NCBI RefSeq assembly: GCF_014647895.1
Contig: NZ_BMQB01000013.1
Location: 62,001 to 126,000, forward strand
DNA: 64,000 bases
Source: Pilimelia anulata
Lineage (GTDB): Bacteria > Actinomycetota > Actinomycetes > Mycobacteriales > Micromonosporaceae
Direction of reading: 5' to 3'
Positions 9,244 through 17,096 of the stretch are shown here, piece by piece (within the stretch, counting starts at the first letter, position 1; the number at the start of each line of letters is the position of its first letter). A program made the translations under genes and the position numbers. The notes under the pieces are model-generated. The model had not been told where the DNA came from. It was given only the letters and a program-made list of their open reading frames with translations, and ran no database searches.

Positions 9244-10416
9244 ATGAACAGCCTGACTGTGCGCCCGCTCCTGAATAGTCCGTTTCTGCGGTCAGCGGTC
9301 GCGTGCGGCGCAGCGCTCCTGGTAGCCCTGCCCGCGGCCCCGGCGATGGCCCTGGTCTCCGCCACGCCGATGAGCAACACGCCCGACTTCAACGGCAGCA
9401 TCCACGCCGTCGTGCACGCCGGCGACACGGTGTACGTGGGCGGCGACTTCACCGAGGTGCGGGTCGGCAAGACCAAGTACAAGCGCACCCGGCTGGCCGC
9501 CATCGACGCCGACACCGGCGCGCTCAAGCCGTGGCACCCCGACGCGAACGGCCGGGTCCGGGCGCTGACCGCCGCCAACGGCTCGATCTACGCCGGCGGC
9601 GCGTTCTCCGCCGTCGACGGCCTGAACCGCGACGGCCTGGTCCGGCTCGACGCCGACAGCGGCGCCGTCGCCGGCGACTTCCGCCCCAACGTCGCCGGCC
9701 AGCCGTACGCGCTCGCCGTGGCGAACAACAAGCTGTACCTCGGCGGCACCTTCGGCGCGGTCAACGGCCGCGAGCGGACCCGGCTCGCCGCCGTCGACCC
9801 GGTCACCGCCGCGCTCGACCCGGACTGGACCCCGAGCGCCGACGACACCGTGCACACGATGGTCGTCGAGGGCGGCCGGGTGTACCTGGGCGGCAGCTTC
9901 CACCGGATCAACGGCACCGGCGGCACGCTGCGGATGGCCGTGGTCAGCCCCGGCACCGGCACGGTCGACCCGACGTTCCGGTCCGGCGCGAAGTACGTCG
10001 CGTACAGCATCGCCGTCGGCACCCTCGGCGTCTACGCCGCGCACGGCGGCCCGGGCGGCACCATCGCCGCGTACAGCTTCGGCGGCACCCCCCGCTGGGG
10101 CCTGACCACCGACGGCGACGCGCAGGCCGTCGGCGTCAGCAACGGCACGGTCTACTTCGGCGGGCACTTCGACAACGTCTGCCGGACCACCCGGGTGTCC
10201 AGCAGCAACGGCGACTGCGTGGACGGCGAGGTCCCGCGGGTGAAGCTCGGCGCGGCCGGCGAGGACGGCCAGCTCACCAACTGGGTCGCCCACGGCAACG
10301 GGATCATCGGCGTGAACGCGCTCAGCGCCCAGGCCAGTCGCGACCGGCTCGCCGTGGCCGGTGCCTTCACCGTGATCAACGGGGCCAAGCACCAGCGGTT
10401 CGCCCAGTTCCCCTAG
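9244..10416 (+). CDS. Secreted beta-propeller repeat protein
   Basis: A 390-residue exported protein. A signal peptide (about residues 1-36, cleavage near PAMA-LV) is followed by repeating blades marked by xVYVGGDFTEV, IYAGGAFSAVDG, LYLGGTFGAVNG, VYLGGSFHRING and VYFGGHFDNV, roughly every 45-50 residues. This spacing is typical of PQQ-like/delta-60-type propellers in actinobacterial surface proteins. A Cys pair (CRTT...GDC) near the end could form a disulfide. ATG 9244 is preferred; GTG 9241 precedes it directly, and a GTG at 9196 is in frame. An AT-rich stretch at 9145-9170 lies upstream and is the likely promoter zone. Ligand or enzymatic role unknown. Confidence 0.8.
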   Translation: MNSLTVRPLLNSPFLRSAVACGAALLVALPAAPAMALVSATPMSNTPDFNGSIHAVVHAGDTVYVGGDFTEVRVGKTKYKRTRLAAIDADTGALKPWHPDANGRVRALTAANGSIYAGGAFSAVDGLNRDGLVRLDADSGAVAGDFRPNVAGQPYALAVANNKLYLGGTFGAVNGRERTRLAAVDPVTAALDPDWTPSADDTVHTMVVEGGRVYLGGSFHRINGTGGTLRMAVVSPGTGTVDPTFRSGAKYVAYSIAVGTLGVYAAHGGPGGTIAAYSFGGTPRWGLTTDGDAQAVGVSNGTVYFGGHFDNVCRTTRVSSSNGDCVDGEVPRVKLGAAGEDGQLTNWVAHGNGIIGVNALSAQASRDRLAVAGAFTVINGAKHQRFAQFP

Positions 10417-10503
10417 CGGAACTGCGGCTGGGTTCCCCCAGCGGACCCGCGGCCGGGTCCCCTGGCGGACCTGCGGCCGGTTCCCCCAGCGGACCCGCGG
10501 CGC
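10411..10503. repeat. Imperfect 24-25 bp tandem repeat, about 3.7 copies
   Basis: Starting at the stop codon of the propeller gene, a unit of the form CCCCCAGCGGACCCGCGGCC plus GGGTT/GGGTC recurs about four times with small changes. It is GC-rich and lies between two genes; a frame through it would encode GSPSGPAA-type repeats. It could be a decayed coding tail or slippage product. Confidence 0.7.
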
Positions 10504-10597
10504 CGGAACCGGGTCGCCGCGACCTGCGCCCGGACGGGCCCCGGACGGCACGCGCGCGTGTCATCCTGGGCCCGTCCGGCATTTTCGGGAGGGCGGG

Positions 10598-10870
10598 TTG
10601 ACCGACGGGTACCGCGAACCGCACCCGGTGCGGCTGCCGAGCGCGCTCGGCGGCGCCGCGGCCGGGATGTTCTGGCTGTGGCTGTGGCTGACCCACACAC
10701 CCCCGTCCGTGGGACCCCGGACGGGGGTAGCGATCGGCTGGCTGCTGGGCGCGGCTGCGACGATCGGCCTCACCCGGTCCGGCGACCGCGGGGTGGCCGT
10801 CGGCACCGCCGTCGGGCTGGCCCTGGGCGGCGCGATCGCCGTCCTCAACGGCTGGATCACCGGCGGATGA
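10598..10870 (+). CDS. Small membrane protein, unknown function
   Basis: A 90-residue protein with three hydrophobic stretches (SALGGAAAGMFWLWLWL, TGVAIGWLLGAAATIGL, VAVGTAVGLALGGAIAVL). The TTG start at 10598 is supported by a strong ribosome site, GGGAGGG, seven bases upstream. No recognised domain. It stands alone between the propeller gene and the tadA cluster. Confidence 0.55.
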   Translation: MTDGYREPHPVRLPSALGGAAAGMFWLWLWLTHTPPSVGPRTGVAIGWLLGAAATIGLTRSGDRGVAVGTAVGLALGGAIAVLNGWITGG

Positions 10871-11000
10871 CCAGCGTGTCATCACGCAGAGTGTCGTACT
10901 TGTGACCGATAAGGGATGACCGTTCGACCGATTGCGCCCACCCGGACGAGTGCGGCGCCGTGACTTGACGGTGGACGGGCCCAATCGGCACGCTCCCCAC

Positions 11001-11168
11001 ATGGCATGGACGTTGGAGCGCCCCGATCCGGACCGTCACCGCCGGCGGCTGAAGCTGCTCGCCGAGCTGGCGGGCGCGCGGAGCGTGCGCGACCTGCCGG
11101 CGCCCCGGCGGGTCCGGGCCAGCCGGGTCAACAACCTGATCGCGGCCCGCCGCCGGCTGGTCGGCTGA
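11001..11168 (+). CDS. Small basic protein, unknown function
   Basis: A 55-residue, strongly basic peptide starting MAWTLERPDPDRHRRRLKLL and ending in an Arg-rich helix-like tail (RVNNLIAARRRLVG). It could bind nucleic acid by charge, but no domain is recognised. Codon-position GC bias looks coding. The ATG at 11001 is preferred over a longer frame beginning at 10932. Moderate confidence that it is a gene. Confidence 0.4.
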   Translation: MAWTLERPDPDRHRRRLKLLAELAGARSVRDLPAPRRVRASRVNNLIAARRRLVG

Positions 11169-11322
11169 CCCGGCCGGCTTCACCCGACGGGATTCCCGGC
11201 GTTGCGCGCCGCACCGCGCCCGACAGCCACTAGCGTCACCCTGCGAGGGTTGCGCCGTCCCGTCATCCGTGGCCGGTACGGTCGTTGATGCCGGCGGTTG
11301 CCGCAAATCGGTTGGGGGTGTG

Positions 11323-11838
11323 GTGTCGTACTTCGCTGCTGCGGCGGTCCGCCGGAAGGAAAAGTGGTGGGCGGCTGAGCTGAGCCTGTCCGGGGTCTCC
11401 GACGTCGAGGACGTCGCCGACCGCCTGCGCGACGTCGACCCCGACGCCGACCTGTCCCTGCTGTTCGTCGAGTCCGACGACGCGTACCTGGTGATCATGC
11501 GGCTGGACGAGGGCGAGGACCTCCGGGTGTTCGGCTCGGACTCCGTCTTCGCCGCCGAATCCCGGCTCGGCGCCCTGCTGCTCGGCGACGTCGAGGTCCC
11601 CGCCCTCGACCTGGACGAGGCGGCCGAGCCCGCCGGCCCCGACGAGGACGCCCCCCGCGCGGTCGAGCCCGACGTCGACCCGGTCGGCGACGCCGACCTG
11701 CTCGCCGACCTCGGCGTCAGCTCGCACCAGCTCCTCGCCCTCTGCGCCCACGACGGCATGCTCCCCGCCGACGTGACCGCCAAGGTCAGCCACTCCATCG
11801 GCTGCGCCGACGAGGTCGACGAGCTGCGCGAGGCGTGA
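11323..11838 (+). CDS. tRNA adenosine deaminase-associated protein
   Basis: A 171-residue acidic protein of the actinobacterial family that sits next to tadA. It begins SYFAAAAVRRKEKWWAAELSL, has a central LLFVESDDAYLVIMRLDEG segment and a very acidic linker (about residues 110-130), and ends with DEVDELREA. Its gene overlaps tadA by four bases (GTGA), so it is translationally coupled to it and may assist the deaminase; the molecular role is not proven. The start is GTG at 11323 (GTG at 11320 is also possible). Confidence 0.85.
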   Translation: MSYFAAAAVRRKEKWWAAELSLSGVSDVEDVADRLRDVDPDADLSLLFVESDDAYLVIMRLDEGEDLRVFGSDSVFAAESRLGALLLGDVEVPALDLDEAAEPAGPDEDAPRAVEPDVDPVGDADLLADLGVSSHQLLALCAHDGMLPADVTAKVSHSIGCADEVDELREA

Positions 11839-12338
11839 GCGCCGTGAGCGCCGCCCCGCTGCGCCGCGCCCGGCACGAGCAGTGGATGCGCCGCGCCCTG
11901 TCCGTCGCCGCCCCGCCCCCCGCGGACGAGCACACCATCGCCGCCGACATCCCGGTCGGCGCCGTCGTGTACGGCCCGACCGGCACCGAGCTGGCCACCG
12001 GCCGCAACGAGCGCGAGCGCCGCGCCGACCCCACCGCCCACGCCGAACTCCTCGCCCTGCGCCGCGCCGCCGCCGCGCTGGGGAACTGGCACCTCGACGG
12101 CTGCACCCTGGTGGTCACCCTCGAACCGTGCACGATGTGCGCCGGGGCGATCGTGCTGTCCCGGCTGGCGGTGGTGGTGTTCGGCGCGTGGGAGCCGAAG
12201 ACCGGGGCGGCGGGCTCGCTGTACGACGTGCTGCGCGACCCGCGGCACAACCACCGCCCCGAGGTGTACCCCGGCGTCCTGGCCGGCGACTCGGCGACCC
12301 TGCTGCGCGACTTCTTCGGCCGCCCCCCGACGAGCTGA
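11835..12338 (+). CDS. tadA: tRNA-specific adenosine(34) deaminase
   Basis: TadA converts adenosine to inosine at the wobble position of tRNA-Arg(ACG), allowing it to read CGU, CGC and CGA. The 167-residue sequence has the zinc-site motifs HAELLAL (ligand His plus catalytic Glu) and PCTMCAGA, and the family segment FGAWEPKTGAAGSLYDVL, which supports TadA rather than a cytosine deaminase. The length is normal. It is coupled to the upstream associated gene by a 4-bp overlap and converges with deoD. Confidence 0.95.
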   Translation: MSAVSAAPLRRARHEQWMRRALSVAAPPPADEHTIAADIPVGAVVYGPTGTELATGRNERERRADPTAHAELLALRRAAAALGNWHLDGCTLVVTLEPCTMCAGAIVLSRLAVVVFGAWEPKTGAAGSLYDVLRDPRHNHRPEVYPGVLAGDSATLLRDFFGRPPTS

Positions 12339-12368
12339 CCGGCGCTGCCGCCGGTCCGGGGTGCGGGC

Positions 12369-13076
12369 TCAGGTGAGGGCGGCGTCCAGGGCGACCGCCA
12401 CCATGTCGGTGAACGACCGCTCCCGCTCGTCCGCCGTCATGTGCTCGCCGCGCGGCAGGTGGTCGCTCACCGTCAGCAGCGTCAGCGCCCGCGCCCCGGC
12501 CCGCGCCGCCTCGGTGTACAGCGCCGCCGACTCCATCTCCACCGCCAGCACCCCGTACGCCGCCAGCCGCCCGTACAGGTCCGCCCGGTCGCTGTAGAAC
12601 GCGTCCGTGGCGAACACCGGCCCCACCCGCAGCGCCACCCCGCGCGCCGCCGCCGCGTCGACAGCCGCCCGCAGCAGCCCGAAGTCCGCCACCGGCGCGT
12701 AGTCGACCAACCCGTCGAAGCGCACCCGGTTCATCTGCGAGTCCGTCGCGGAACCGCTCGCGGCCACCACGTCCCGCACGGCCAGGTCGTCGCGGATCGC
12801 GCCGCAGCTCCCCACCCGCAGGATCGTCGTGACGCCGTACTCGTCGAGCAGCTCCCGGGCGTAGATCGCCGCCGACGGCATGCCCATGCCGGAGCCCTGC
12901 ACCGAGACGGGCTCGCCCCGGTACCGCCCGGTGAATCCCAGCATCCCGCGGACGGTCGAGTAGCACACGGCGTCGGACAGGAAGGTCTCGGCGATCCACT
13001 TGGCCCGCTGCGGGTCGCCGGGGAGGAGGACCCGGGGGGCGATGTCGCCGGGGGCGGCGCCGATGTGCGTACTCAT
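12369..13076 (-). CDS. deoD: Purine-nucleoside phosphorylase, DeoD type
   Basis: This 235-residue enzyme cleaves purine (deoxy)nucleosides with phosphate to give free base and (deoxy)ribose-1-phosphate. Family motifs are visible: GDPQRAKWIAETFL at the N-terminus (phosphate site), the MGMPSAAIYARELL segment, LRVGSCGAI, and VEMESAALY, where the Glu residues contact the ribose hydroxyls. The C-terminal SDHLPRGEHMTADERE segment is typical of DeoD-type hexamers. Start ATG 13076; an upstream extension to 13184 lacks family sequence. Confidence 0.94.
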   Translation of the reverse strand: MSTHIGAAPGDIAPRVLLPGDPQRAKWIAETFLSDAVCYSTVRGMLGFTGRYRGEPVSVQGSGMGMPSAAIYARELLDEYGVTTILRVGSCGAIRDDLAVRDVVAASGSATDSQMNRVRFDGLVDYAPVADFGLLRAAVDAAAARGVALRVGPVFATDAFYSDRADLYGRLAAYGVLAVEMESAALYTEAARAGARALTLLTVSDHLPRGEHMTADERERSFTDMVAVALDAALT

Positions 13077-13154
13077 GCGGCGATCCTGCCAGGCGGGGGC
13101 GGTTTGCGGGGGGCCAGCGCGCCGGGGGGTGGGGGGTCGGGTAGCGTAGGCGGC

Positions 13155-13244
13155 GGTGGTGTGTCCGAGCGGCCTAAGGAGCACGCCTCGAAAGCGTGTG
13201 AGGGTTTACGCCCTCCAAGGGTTCAAATCCCTTCACCACCGCCA
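13155..13244 (+). tRNA. tRNA-Ser(CGA)
   Basis: Type II tRNA. The acceptor stem GGTGGTG (13155-13161) pairs with CACCACC (13234-13240). The anticodon stem CACGC/GCGTG encloses loop CTCGAAA, giving anticodon CGA. A long variable arm (TGAGGGTTTACGCCCTCCA) and T-loop GTTCAAATC are present. Discriminator G is at 13241, followed by a genome-encoded CCA at 13242-13244. It reads UCG serine codons. Confidence 0.97.
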
Positions 13245-13257
13245 ATGAACAGGGCGG

Positions 13258-13292
13258 CGCCCGGCGATTTCGACATTGTCGCCGGGCGTTTC
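13258..13292 (+). terminator. Rho-independent-type terminator of tRNA-Ser(CGA)
   Basis: A perfect 10-bp stem (CGCCCGGCGA at 13258-13267, TCGCCGGGCG at 13279-13288) with an 11-nt loop, followed by TTTCC. It sits 14 bp downstream of the tRNA. Confidence 0.8.
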
Positions 13293-13371
13293 CTCATTCC
13301 GTTCGGGTGCTGCCCACAAAGGGCTGTCAGGCATCGTCGACCGATCGGCGGTCGTGCCCACCGGGAGCGCG

Positions 13372-13665
13372 ATGACCGCACCCGAGGCGGCGCGGGACGC
13401 CGCCGGGAAGGGCCCGGGGGCGATCATGCTGGAGTGGGCCGGCGACGAGATCCGGTCCTGGGGCCGGCGGTGGCTGAGGATCGACGTGCACCGCCACAAC
13501 CACGATCTTCAGCGCTACTACGAGCGCCTGGGCTTCGCCAAGGTCGCCGAGCTGACCGCGCCCGACCCGTCCGTACCCGGACGCACCCGCGGCTCGGGCA
13601 CGCTGGCCCGGTGCTGGATCCGCTGGATCGCCTCGACCTGTTCTTCGCCCTGGCCCTGCCGCTGA
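13372..13665 (+). pseudogene. GNAT acetyltransferase remnant (N-terminus missing)
   Basis: The frame from ATG 13372 encodes RSWGRRWLRIDVHRHNHDLQ and YYERLGFAKVAELTAPD, clearly the C-terminal half of a GNAT acetyltransferase. It closely parallels the GNAT encoded inside the integrative element at 18507-19283, which has RGWGRPWLRVDVHRHNRQLQ at the same place. The N-terminal acetyl-CoA-binding half (about 90 residues) is missing, and the frame ends in unrelated sequence after GRTRGSGTLARC. It lies immediately downstream of tRNA-Ser(CGA) and its terminator. It is therefore read as a decayed gene, possibly left by an element that once used that tRNA. Confidence 0.7.
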
Positions 13666-13793
13666 CCGCCTTCGCTCCGATCGCCGTTGCGGCACTGGGC
13701 GCCATCGTCCTGCTGCTCCGCTGGGCGACCGGGCTGTCGGCGCCGCCCGTGCTGTGGGTCTTGCTCGGCCGGGCGGCGGAAGTCTCCTCCTGA
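13611..13793 (+). CDS. Possible small membrane protein
   Basis: A 60-residue frame from GTG 13611 with two hydrophobic segments (LDLFFALALPLTAFAPIAVAA and ALGAIVLLLRWATG). It overlaps the end of the GNAT remnant in another frame. It has no clear ribosome site and no recognised family, and may be debris from the same decayed element. Confidence 0.3.
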   Translation: MLDPLDRLDLFFALALPLTAFAPIAVAALGAIVLLLRWATGLSAPPVLWVLLGRAAEVSS

Positions 13794-13903
13794 TAGCCGC
13801 CACCTCCACCGACGCCGGAGCTTTCTCGTACTTGCGATACCGATGCAGTACCGGTCGTTCGGCCCGATGTTGGCGTCCGCCGGCTGCATGATCGCCCTGC
13901 TGA

Positions 13904-14104
13904 TCACGTGGTTGCGTCAGGGAAGAACAGTTCCTCGATCCGCTCCCCGAACACCGCCGCGATAGCGAAGGCCAGCGGCAAGCTCGGGTCGTACCGGCCC
14001 GTCTCGATCGCGTTCACCGTCTGCCGGGAGACGTCCAGCCGGTCCGCCAGGTCGGCCTGGCTCCACCGCCGGGCGGCGCGCAGCTCGCGCAGTCGGTTCC
14101 TCAC
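13904..14104 (-). CDS. XRE-family HTH transcriptional regulator (66 aa)
   Basis: A compact one-domain regulator: LRELRAARRWSQADLADRLD then VSRQTVNAIETGRYDPSLPL forms a helix-turn-helix of the Cro/CI type, ending GERIEELFFPD. This short type is often encoded beside a small multi-pass membrane protein and represses its own operon. Its GTG start (14104) overlaps the stop of the upstream membrane-protein gene by four bases (GTGA), so the two are co-translated. Likely DNA targets are the GTAAA/TTTAC repeats at the operon promoter. Confidence 0.9.
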   Translation of the reverse strand: MRNRLRELRAARRWSQADLADRLDVSRQTVNAIETGRYDPSLPLAFAIAAVFGERIEELFFPDATT

Positions 14105-14514
14105 GCGCGCCGGGTCCGCCACCACAGCGTGACCATCCAGGCCAGCAGCCCGCCGATCCACGCCACCAGGACGGACTGCCGCAGCTCGCCCACGCCGGCC
14201 GCGTCCAGCAGCCCGGCCACGTACACGCCGGTCATCACCACGCCGAAGCCGACGCTCAGCGCGGTGAGCCAGGCCCGCCGCTGGTACTCGTCGGCCCGCC
14301 GGACGGTGCGCACCAGCGCCCGCACGATCCACGCCGCCGGCAGCAGGTTCGCCAGCGACCACGGGACCCGCCACCGCCCGTCGGCCCCGAACAGGCCGGC
14401 CTCGGCGATCACCGCCAGCAGGACCAGCGCCAGCACCGCCGGCCACCAGTCGCGCCACTCCGCCCGGCTGCGTCGCCGGTCACTCGCGCTCGCGCGCCGC
14501 TCGATCGTCGTCAT
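14101..14514 (-). CDS. Four-helix membrane protein paired with XRE regulator
   Basis: A 137-residue protein with four membrane segments (WWPAVLALVLLAVIAEAGLF; VPWSLANLLPAAWIVRALV; WLTALSVGFGVVMTGVYVAGLL; SVLVAWIGGLLAWMVTLWW) and a basic N-terminus. No enzymatic motif is seen. The gene heads a two-gene operon with the 66-residue XRE regulator. The ATG at 14514 sits only seven bases after the predicted -10 box, so the transcript is probably leaderless or nearly so. Confidence 0.8.
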   Translation of the reverse strand: MTTIERRASASDRRRSRAEWRDWWPAVLALVLLAVIAEAGLFGADGRWRVPWSLANLLPAAWIVRALVRTVRRADEYQRRAWLTALSVGFGVVMTGVYVAGLLDAAGVGELRQSVLVAWIGGLLAWMVTLWWRTRRA

Positions 14515-14520
14515 GCCATC

Positions 14521-14562
14521 AAAGTAAAGCTCCTTTTACATCGTGTCAAGCACGCTTTACTT
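14521..14562 (-). promoter_or_regulatory. Promoter and candidate operator of the membrane protein/XRE operon
   Basis: On the minus strand, TTGACA (14549-14544), a 17-bp spacer and TACTTT (14526-14521) form a strong sigma-A-type promoter. A perfect 9-bp inverted repeat, AAGTAAAGC (14522-14530) and GCTTTACTT (14554-14562), brackets it, and a GTAAAAGGAGCTTTAC repeat lies within the spacer. The symmetry suggests autoregulation by the XRE protein. Confidence 0.7.
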
Positions 14563-14570
14563 CGAGCCGG

Positions 14571-15257
14571 TCACCGGGCCACCGTCGCGGCCGTCGTCCC
14601 CCAGTGCGTCGCCGTCGCCGTCGTCCGGGCCCGTACCGCCGTACCGGCCGGCAGCGTCCACGCGTGCGCCGGGATCGCCCCGCCCGCGCCCGTCCGCGTC
14701 GCCGGCGCCGCCCGCCAGGCGCCCGCGACCCGGTACTCCACCACCACCCGCACCCCGGCCCGGCCGGCGAAGCCGCGGGCCCGCGGGGAGTAGCCGGCGA
14801 CCGTACCGCGGACCGTCACCCGCCCCCGCGCGCCCCGCGCGGCGACCAGCGCGGCCCGCCCGGCGAGCCGGACGGCGAACGCGTCGTTGGCCTGCGCCAC
14901 CGCGCCCGCCGGGGCGTACGCGCCGTTGCGCAGCAGCCGGTACCCGCCCGGCCGGGCCGCGTCGGTCAGGACCAGCGTGCGGGTGCGCCCGGCCCGGGCC
15001 GGGACGAAGTCGAGGGCGCCGACGTAGCCGCCGGGGCCGTACACGAACCAGAAGGCGTCCACCGCCCCGCACGTCTGCGCGAGCGTCGCCCGGACGATCT
15101 TGCGGGCGGCCCCGATCGCGACGTTCGGCACGGCCACCCGGGCGGGGCAGGGGGCCGGCGCGGCGCGGGCCGGTGCGGGCAGCAGCGCGGCGCCCAGTGC
15201 CGCCGCCGCGGTCAGCGCGCCCCAGCGGCGCGGCGTCGTGGTGTGCGGGTACCGCAC
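14571..15257 (-). CDS. Secreted protein, member 1 of a tandem family
   Basis: A 228-residue exported protein. GTG 15257 follows GGGAGGAG. The signal peptide ends near PARA-APAPCP. The mature N-terminus has CPARVAVPNVAIGAARKIVRATLAQTCG, with two cysteines that could form a disulfide, a layout repeated in the gene ending at 15844. The C-terminal ~100 residues (RVTVRGTVAGYSPRARG... ATVAR) look like an all-beta domain with repeated V/T strands, a layout shared with both neighbours. No catalytic motif was found. Confidence 0.7.
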   Translation of the reverse strand: MRYPHTTTPRRWGALTAAAALGAALLPAPARAAPAPCPARVAVPNVAIGAARKIVRATLAQTCGAVDAFWFVYGPGGYVGALDFVPARAGRTRTLVLTDAARPGGYRLLRNGAYAPAGAVAQANDAFAVRLAGRAALVAARGARGRVTVRGTVAGYSPRARGFAGRAGVRVVVEYRVAGAWRAAPATRTGAGGAIPAHAWTLPAGTAVRARTTATATHWGTTAATVAR

Positions 15258-15382
15258 CGGTGCTCCTCCCGTCGGCGCGGGCCGGCGCTCCCGGCCCCGG
15301 CCCCGACTCTGCCGCCGAATCGCGGGGGGAGGTGCCGAATCGTCGGACCGATCGCCGGGGCAACCACATTGCACCCGACGCC

Positions 15383-15781
15383 TCAGACGCGCCGGGCGGC
15401 CGCCGAACCCCACACGCCGTCGGTCGGGAGGACCTCCAGGCGCAGGTACGTGGTCCGGGAGAAGTGCCAGCTCCGGGCCGGGACGCGCCCGGCGGCGTCG
15501 GTGCGCACCCGGGTCAGCGCCCGCCACGGCGCGGTCGGCCGGGACCGGGTCAGGATCGTCACGCCGACGCCGGACCACGCCACGTACCGGCCGGCGGCCG
15601 GCGCGTACCGGGTGACGGTCCCGGCGACCGTGACCGTCGTGCCCGCCCGGCTCGCGGCGATGCCCGTCCGCGAGCCGAGCACGCCGGTGCCCGCGCCGGG
15701 GGTGGCCGCGGCGGCGGCCGGTGCCGGTACGGCGGCGAGGCAGCCGGCGGCGGCCAGGGCGAGGGCGGCGAGCTGGCGCAA
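15383..15781 (-). CDS. Short secreted protein, member 2 of a tandem family
   Basis: A 132-residue exported protein with a TTG start (15781) preceded by AAAGGAG. After the signal peptide (cleavage near AAAA-TPGAG) it has only the C-terminal beta domain of its neighbours: TTVTVAGTVTRYAPAAGRY, WRALTRVRTDAAGRVPARSW, FSRTTYLRLEV. The Cys-containing N-terminal domain of members 1 and 3 is missing, so this is a one-domain version of the family, perhaps after internal deletion. Confidence 0.65.
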   Translation of the reverse strand: MRQLAALALAAAGCLAAVPAPAAAAATPGAGTGVLGSRTGIAASRAGTTVTVAGTVTRYAPAAGRYVAWSGVGVTILTRSRPTAPWRALTRVRTDAAGRVPARSWHFSRTTYLRLEVLPTDGVWGSAAARRV

Positions 15782-15843
15782 CGGCGCTCCTTTCGGGAAG
15801 AGGGGGTGGCGCCCCGCGGCCGCCGGGCCGCGGGGCGCCGGGG

Positions 15844-16611
15844 TCAGCGGCCGACCTGCGCGCTGGTCGTCGACCAGGTGCCGCTGTTCTCCGCGACCGT
15901 GAACCGGAACAGCGCGGGGCGGGAGAAGCCCCACGTGCGCGCCGGTACGGCGCCGGTGGCATCGGTGCGGACCATCGTCAGGTTGCGCCACGCGCTCGTG
16001 TTCGTCGGGCGCCACTGCATCGTCACCGCGGCACCGCGGAAGCCGGCGTACCGGTTGGCGGCGGGGGTGTAGCGGGTGACCTTGCCGCCCAGGGTGACCC
16101 GGCCGCCGGTCCGGGTAGCGGTGATCTTCGCGCTCGCGCCGGCCTTCACCCGGAACGTGGTGCTCGCGATCGGCAGCGAGATGCCGTCCAGGTTCGCCGG
16201 GTCGGTGCTCGGCGCGAACGCGGCGAAGCCGAGCAGCGTCTGGGTGCCCAGCGGGACGTCGTCGCGGATCCGCAGCGGCTGGGTGATGCCGGCCCGCAGC
16301 GGCGCGGTCGGCTCGGCCATGATGTCGGTCGGGAAGGTGATCATGCCGCCCATCAGCTCGCCGTACGCGCCCTGGGTCTCGTCGAACGCGCCGGTCGCGT
16401 CGCGCAGCAGCCACAGCGCGCCCCACGCGTTGCAGGTCTGCGTGAGCTTCATCGGGATCTTCCGTGCGGCCGGGCCGGTGAGCTTGACGTTCGGCACCGA
16501 CGCGCGGACGGGGCAGGACGTCGGGGCGGCGGCGGCCGGGGTGGCGGCGACGCCGGCGAGGGTGCCCGCGGAGGCGACGACGACCAGGGAGCGCGCGAGG
16601 AAGCTCTGCAC
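15844..16611 (-). CDS. Secreted protein, member 3 of a tandem family
   Basis: A 255-residue exported protein. GTG 16611 follows AAAGG. The signal peptide ends near PAAA-APTSCP. The N-terminal half has SCPVRASVPNVKLTGPAARKI and LTQTCNAWGALWLLRDATG, matching the Cys layout of member 1. The C-terminal half has RVTLGGKVTRYTPAANRY and WRNLTMVRTDATGAVPARTW, matching member 2. It is probably a surface or extracellular protein of unknown function. It is the first gene of the three-gene run, all on the minus strand with gaps of 60-130 bp. Confidence 0.7.
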   Translation of the reverse strand: MQSFLARSLVVVASAGTLAGVAATPAAAAPTSCPVRASVPNVKLTGPAARKIPMKLTQTCNAWGALWLLRDATGAFDETQGAYGELMGGMITFPTDIMAEPTAPLRAGITQPLRIRDDVPLGTQTLLGFAAFAPSTDPANLDGISLPIASTTFRVKAGASAKITATRTGGRVTLGGKVTRYTPAANRYAGFRGAAVTMQWRPTNTSAWRNLTMVRTDATGAVPARTWGFSRPALFRFTVAENSGTWSTTSAQVGR

Positions 16612-16945
16612 CGTTGACCTTTCGGGGTGGGGGAGCGGCGGCGCCGCGTTCGATGCAAGAAGCTTCGCGAATCCGGGCATATGGGCGCGTCGGCCCGCGG
16701 CGTGTACGCGATCCGCAAGGGTATGAGGCGATTTGCCGGATCGATTCCGATGGACGCAATTCGGCGATCCGGGGTAGCCGGGTGGCCGACAGCAAAACGC
16801 CGAAATCGGATCCTCGGCTCGCCGGCGGATCAATCGACCTCAGCCTCGGCCGGCGCTCGCGACTGCGGTTCGGGGGACCGGCGGGAAAGCGTCAGCAGGG
16901 CCGGCCCGGCGCGGGCGGCCCTGCTGCGTCTACCTGGTCTAGCTG
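16612..16945. other. Intergenic stretch left of the integrative element
   Basis: About 330 bp with no convincing gene. It holds the upstream region of the third secreted-protein gene and, at its right end, the hairpin described next. Confidence 0.6.
16893..16926 (-). terminator. Hairpin, original terminator of the tRNA-Ser(GGA) gene
   Basis: CAGCAGGGCC (16893-16902) pairs with GGCCCTGCTG (16917-16926). It lies about 20 bp beyond the tRNA 3'-end copy in attL, in the direction of tRNA transcription. It should be the terminator that served this tRNA before the element inserted. No clear T-tract follows. Confidence 0.6.
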
Positions 16946-17000
16946 GCGGAGGATACGAGATTCGAACTCGTGAGGGTGTGAACCCAACACGCTTTCCAAG
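16946..17000 (-). repeat. attL (3' end copy of tRNA-Ser(GGA))
   Basis: A 55-bp copy of the tRNA 3' half (anticodon stem to acceptor stem). Reading on the minus strand, the copy ends with discriminator G and continues into CCA, the original chromosomal 3' tail. To the right, identity with attR stops at 17001. Confidence 0.95.
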
Positions 17001-17096
17001 ACTAGATCCCGTCGTTCGCGGCGATGCGCGGACGTCTGTGAACTGCGCTCCCGTGACTTGGCGGTGGTGGTCGGACGATCCCGTACACCGAGGAAC

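Noticed and set aside
13687..13965. Short frame with a hydrophobic MLASAGCMIALLITWL segment
   Set aside because: Overlaps the XRE regulator on the other strand, has no ribosome site and ends in Arg/Pro-rich sequence.
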